A DNA stretch of 13,626 nucleotides from Aeromicrobium sp. (GTDB lineage: Bacteria > Actinomycetota > Actinomycetes > Propionibacteriales > Nocardioidaceae): assembly GCA_023254755.1 (NCBI GenBank), contig JALRKU010000124.1, positions 1 through 13,626 of the forward strand, in the 5' to 3' direction. The notes beneath the pieces are model-generated. The model did not search any database. It had not been told where the DNA came from and worked only from the letters and a program-made list of their open reading frames with translations. A program made the position numbers and the translations under genes. Each line of letters starts with the position of its first letter. The stretch's first letter is position 1. Below, piece after piece: positions 13,499 to 13,626 of the stretch.

Positions 13499-13626
13499 GT
13501 GACCTACGTGATCGCCCAGCCGTGTGTGGACGTCAAGGACCGCGCCTGCGTCGACGAGTGTCCGGTGGACTGCATCTACGAGGGCAAGCGGATGCTCTAC
13601 ATCCACCCCGACGAGTGCGTCGACTG
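13499..13626 (+). CDS. fdxA: 7Fe-type ferredoxin (3' end outside the window)
   Basis: The first 42 codons and part of the next are visible. It begins MTYVIAQPCVDVKDRACVDE, with Cys9, Cys17, Cys21 (in CPVDC) and Cys25, the C-x7-C-x3-C-x3-C arrangement of 7Fe ([3Fe-4S] plus [4Fe-4S]) ferredoxins. IYEGKRMLYIHPDECVD follows, leading into the second cluster motif beyond the edge. It matches the FdxA/FdxC type of Actinobacteria, an electron carrier of about 105-110 residues. It starts at GTG with AAGGAG 9 nt upstream. It diverges from the GNAT gene across a region with candidate operators, including an iron-box-like site. In several actinobacteria a dapC-type aminotransferase gene follows; that lies outside this window. 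Confidence 0.92.
   Translation, partial: MTYVIAQPCVDVKDRACVDECPVDCIYEGKRMLYIHPDECVD

Overview
The window is a stretch of a high-GC actinobacterial chromosome. The evidence is strong GC bias at third codon positions, many GTG starts, a mycothiol biosynthesis gene (mshB), and several starts with a TANNNT hexamer 6-7 nt upstream and no Shine-Dalgarno (leaderless style). The gene set and order, with an mshB cluster and a 7Fe-type ferredoxin nearby, suggest Propionibacteriales/Nocardioidaceae. That placement is inference; no rRNA or marker phylogeny is available here. All ten complete genes look like ordinary chromosomal genes; no phage, IS element, CRISPR, tRNA or rRNA was seen.

Layout. Positions 1-4712 are leftward: an ABC-F ATPase (4712-3099), a CASTOR/POLLUX-type ion channel with a very strong RBS (2998-1043), and, 17 nt further on, a YibE/F-family membrane protein with a His-rich N-terminus whose C-terminus runs off the left edge. 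A divergent 149-bp region separates the ABC-F gene from a rightward 68-aa gene (4862-5068). That gene converges on a leftward dipeptidyl-peptidase IV-like enzyme (7271-5175). Between the two convergent stops lie two hairpins that share an arm and so exclude each other.

From 7353 a compact rightward operon runs to 12178: mshB, a small four-helix membrane protein, a flavin-reductase-like protein, a VanW/peptidoglycan-binding membrane protein with a long acidic cytoplasmic tail, and a GH114-type glycoside hydrolase. Three of the four junctions are stop/start overlaps and the other is 8 nt. The operon links thiol/redox metabolism with cell-wall functions. A leftward GNAT acetyltransferase (13368-12430) converges on it, and a rightward ferredoxin gene (13499 to the edge) diverges from the GNAT gene across a region with a 14-bp perfect palindrome, a second inverted repeat and an iron-box-like sequence.

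The most unusual element is the 250-bp gap between the convergent GH114 and GNAT genes (12179-12429). It is built almost entirely from a 21-bp repeat with core TGACGAGTCAC. Five units follow GH114 in one orientation. Four units follow GNAT in the mirror orientation, exactly in register around a 58-nt centre, and the first of these begins on the GNAT stop codon. A degenerate unit overlaps the GH114 stop. I do not recognise this repeat as a named element; it is the best candidate here for something undescribed.
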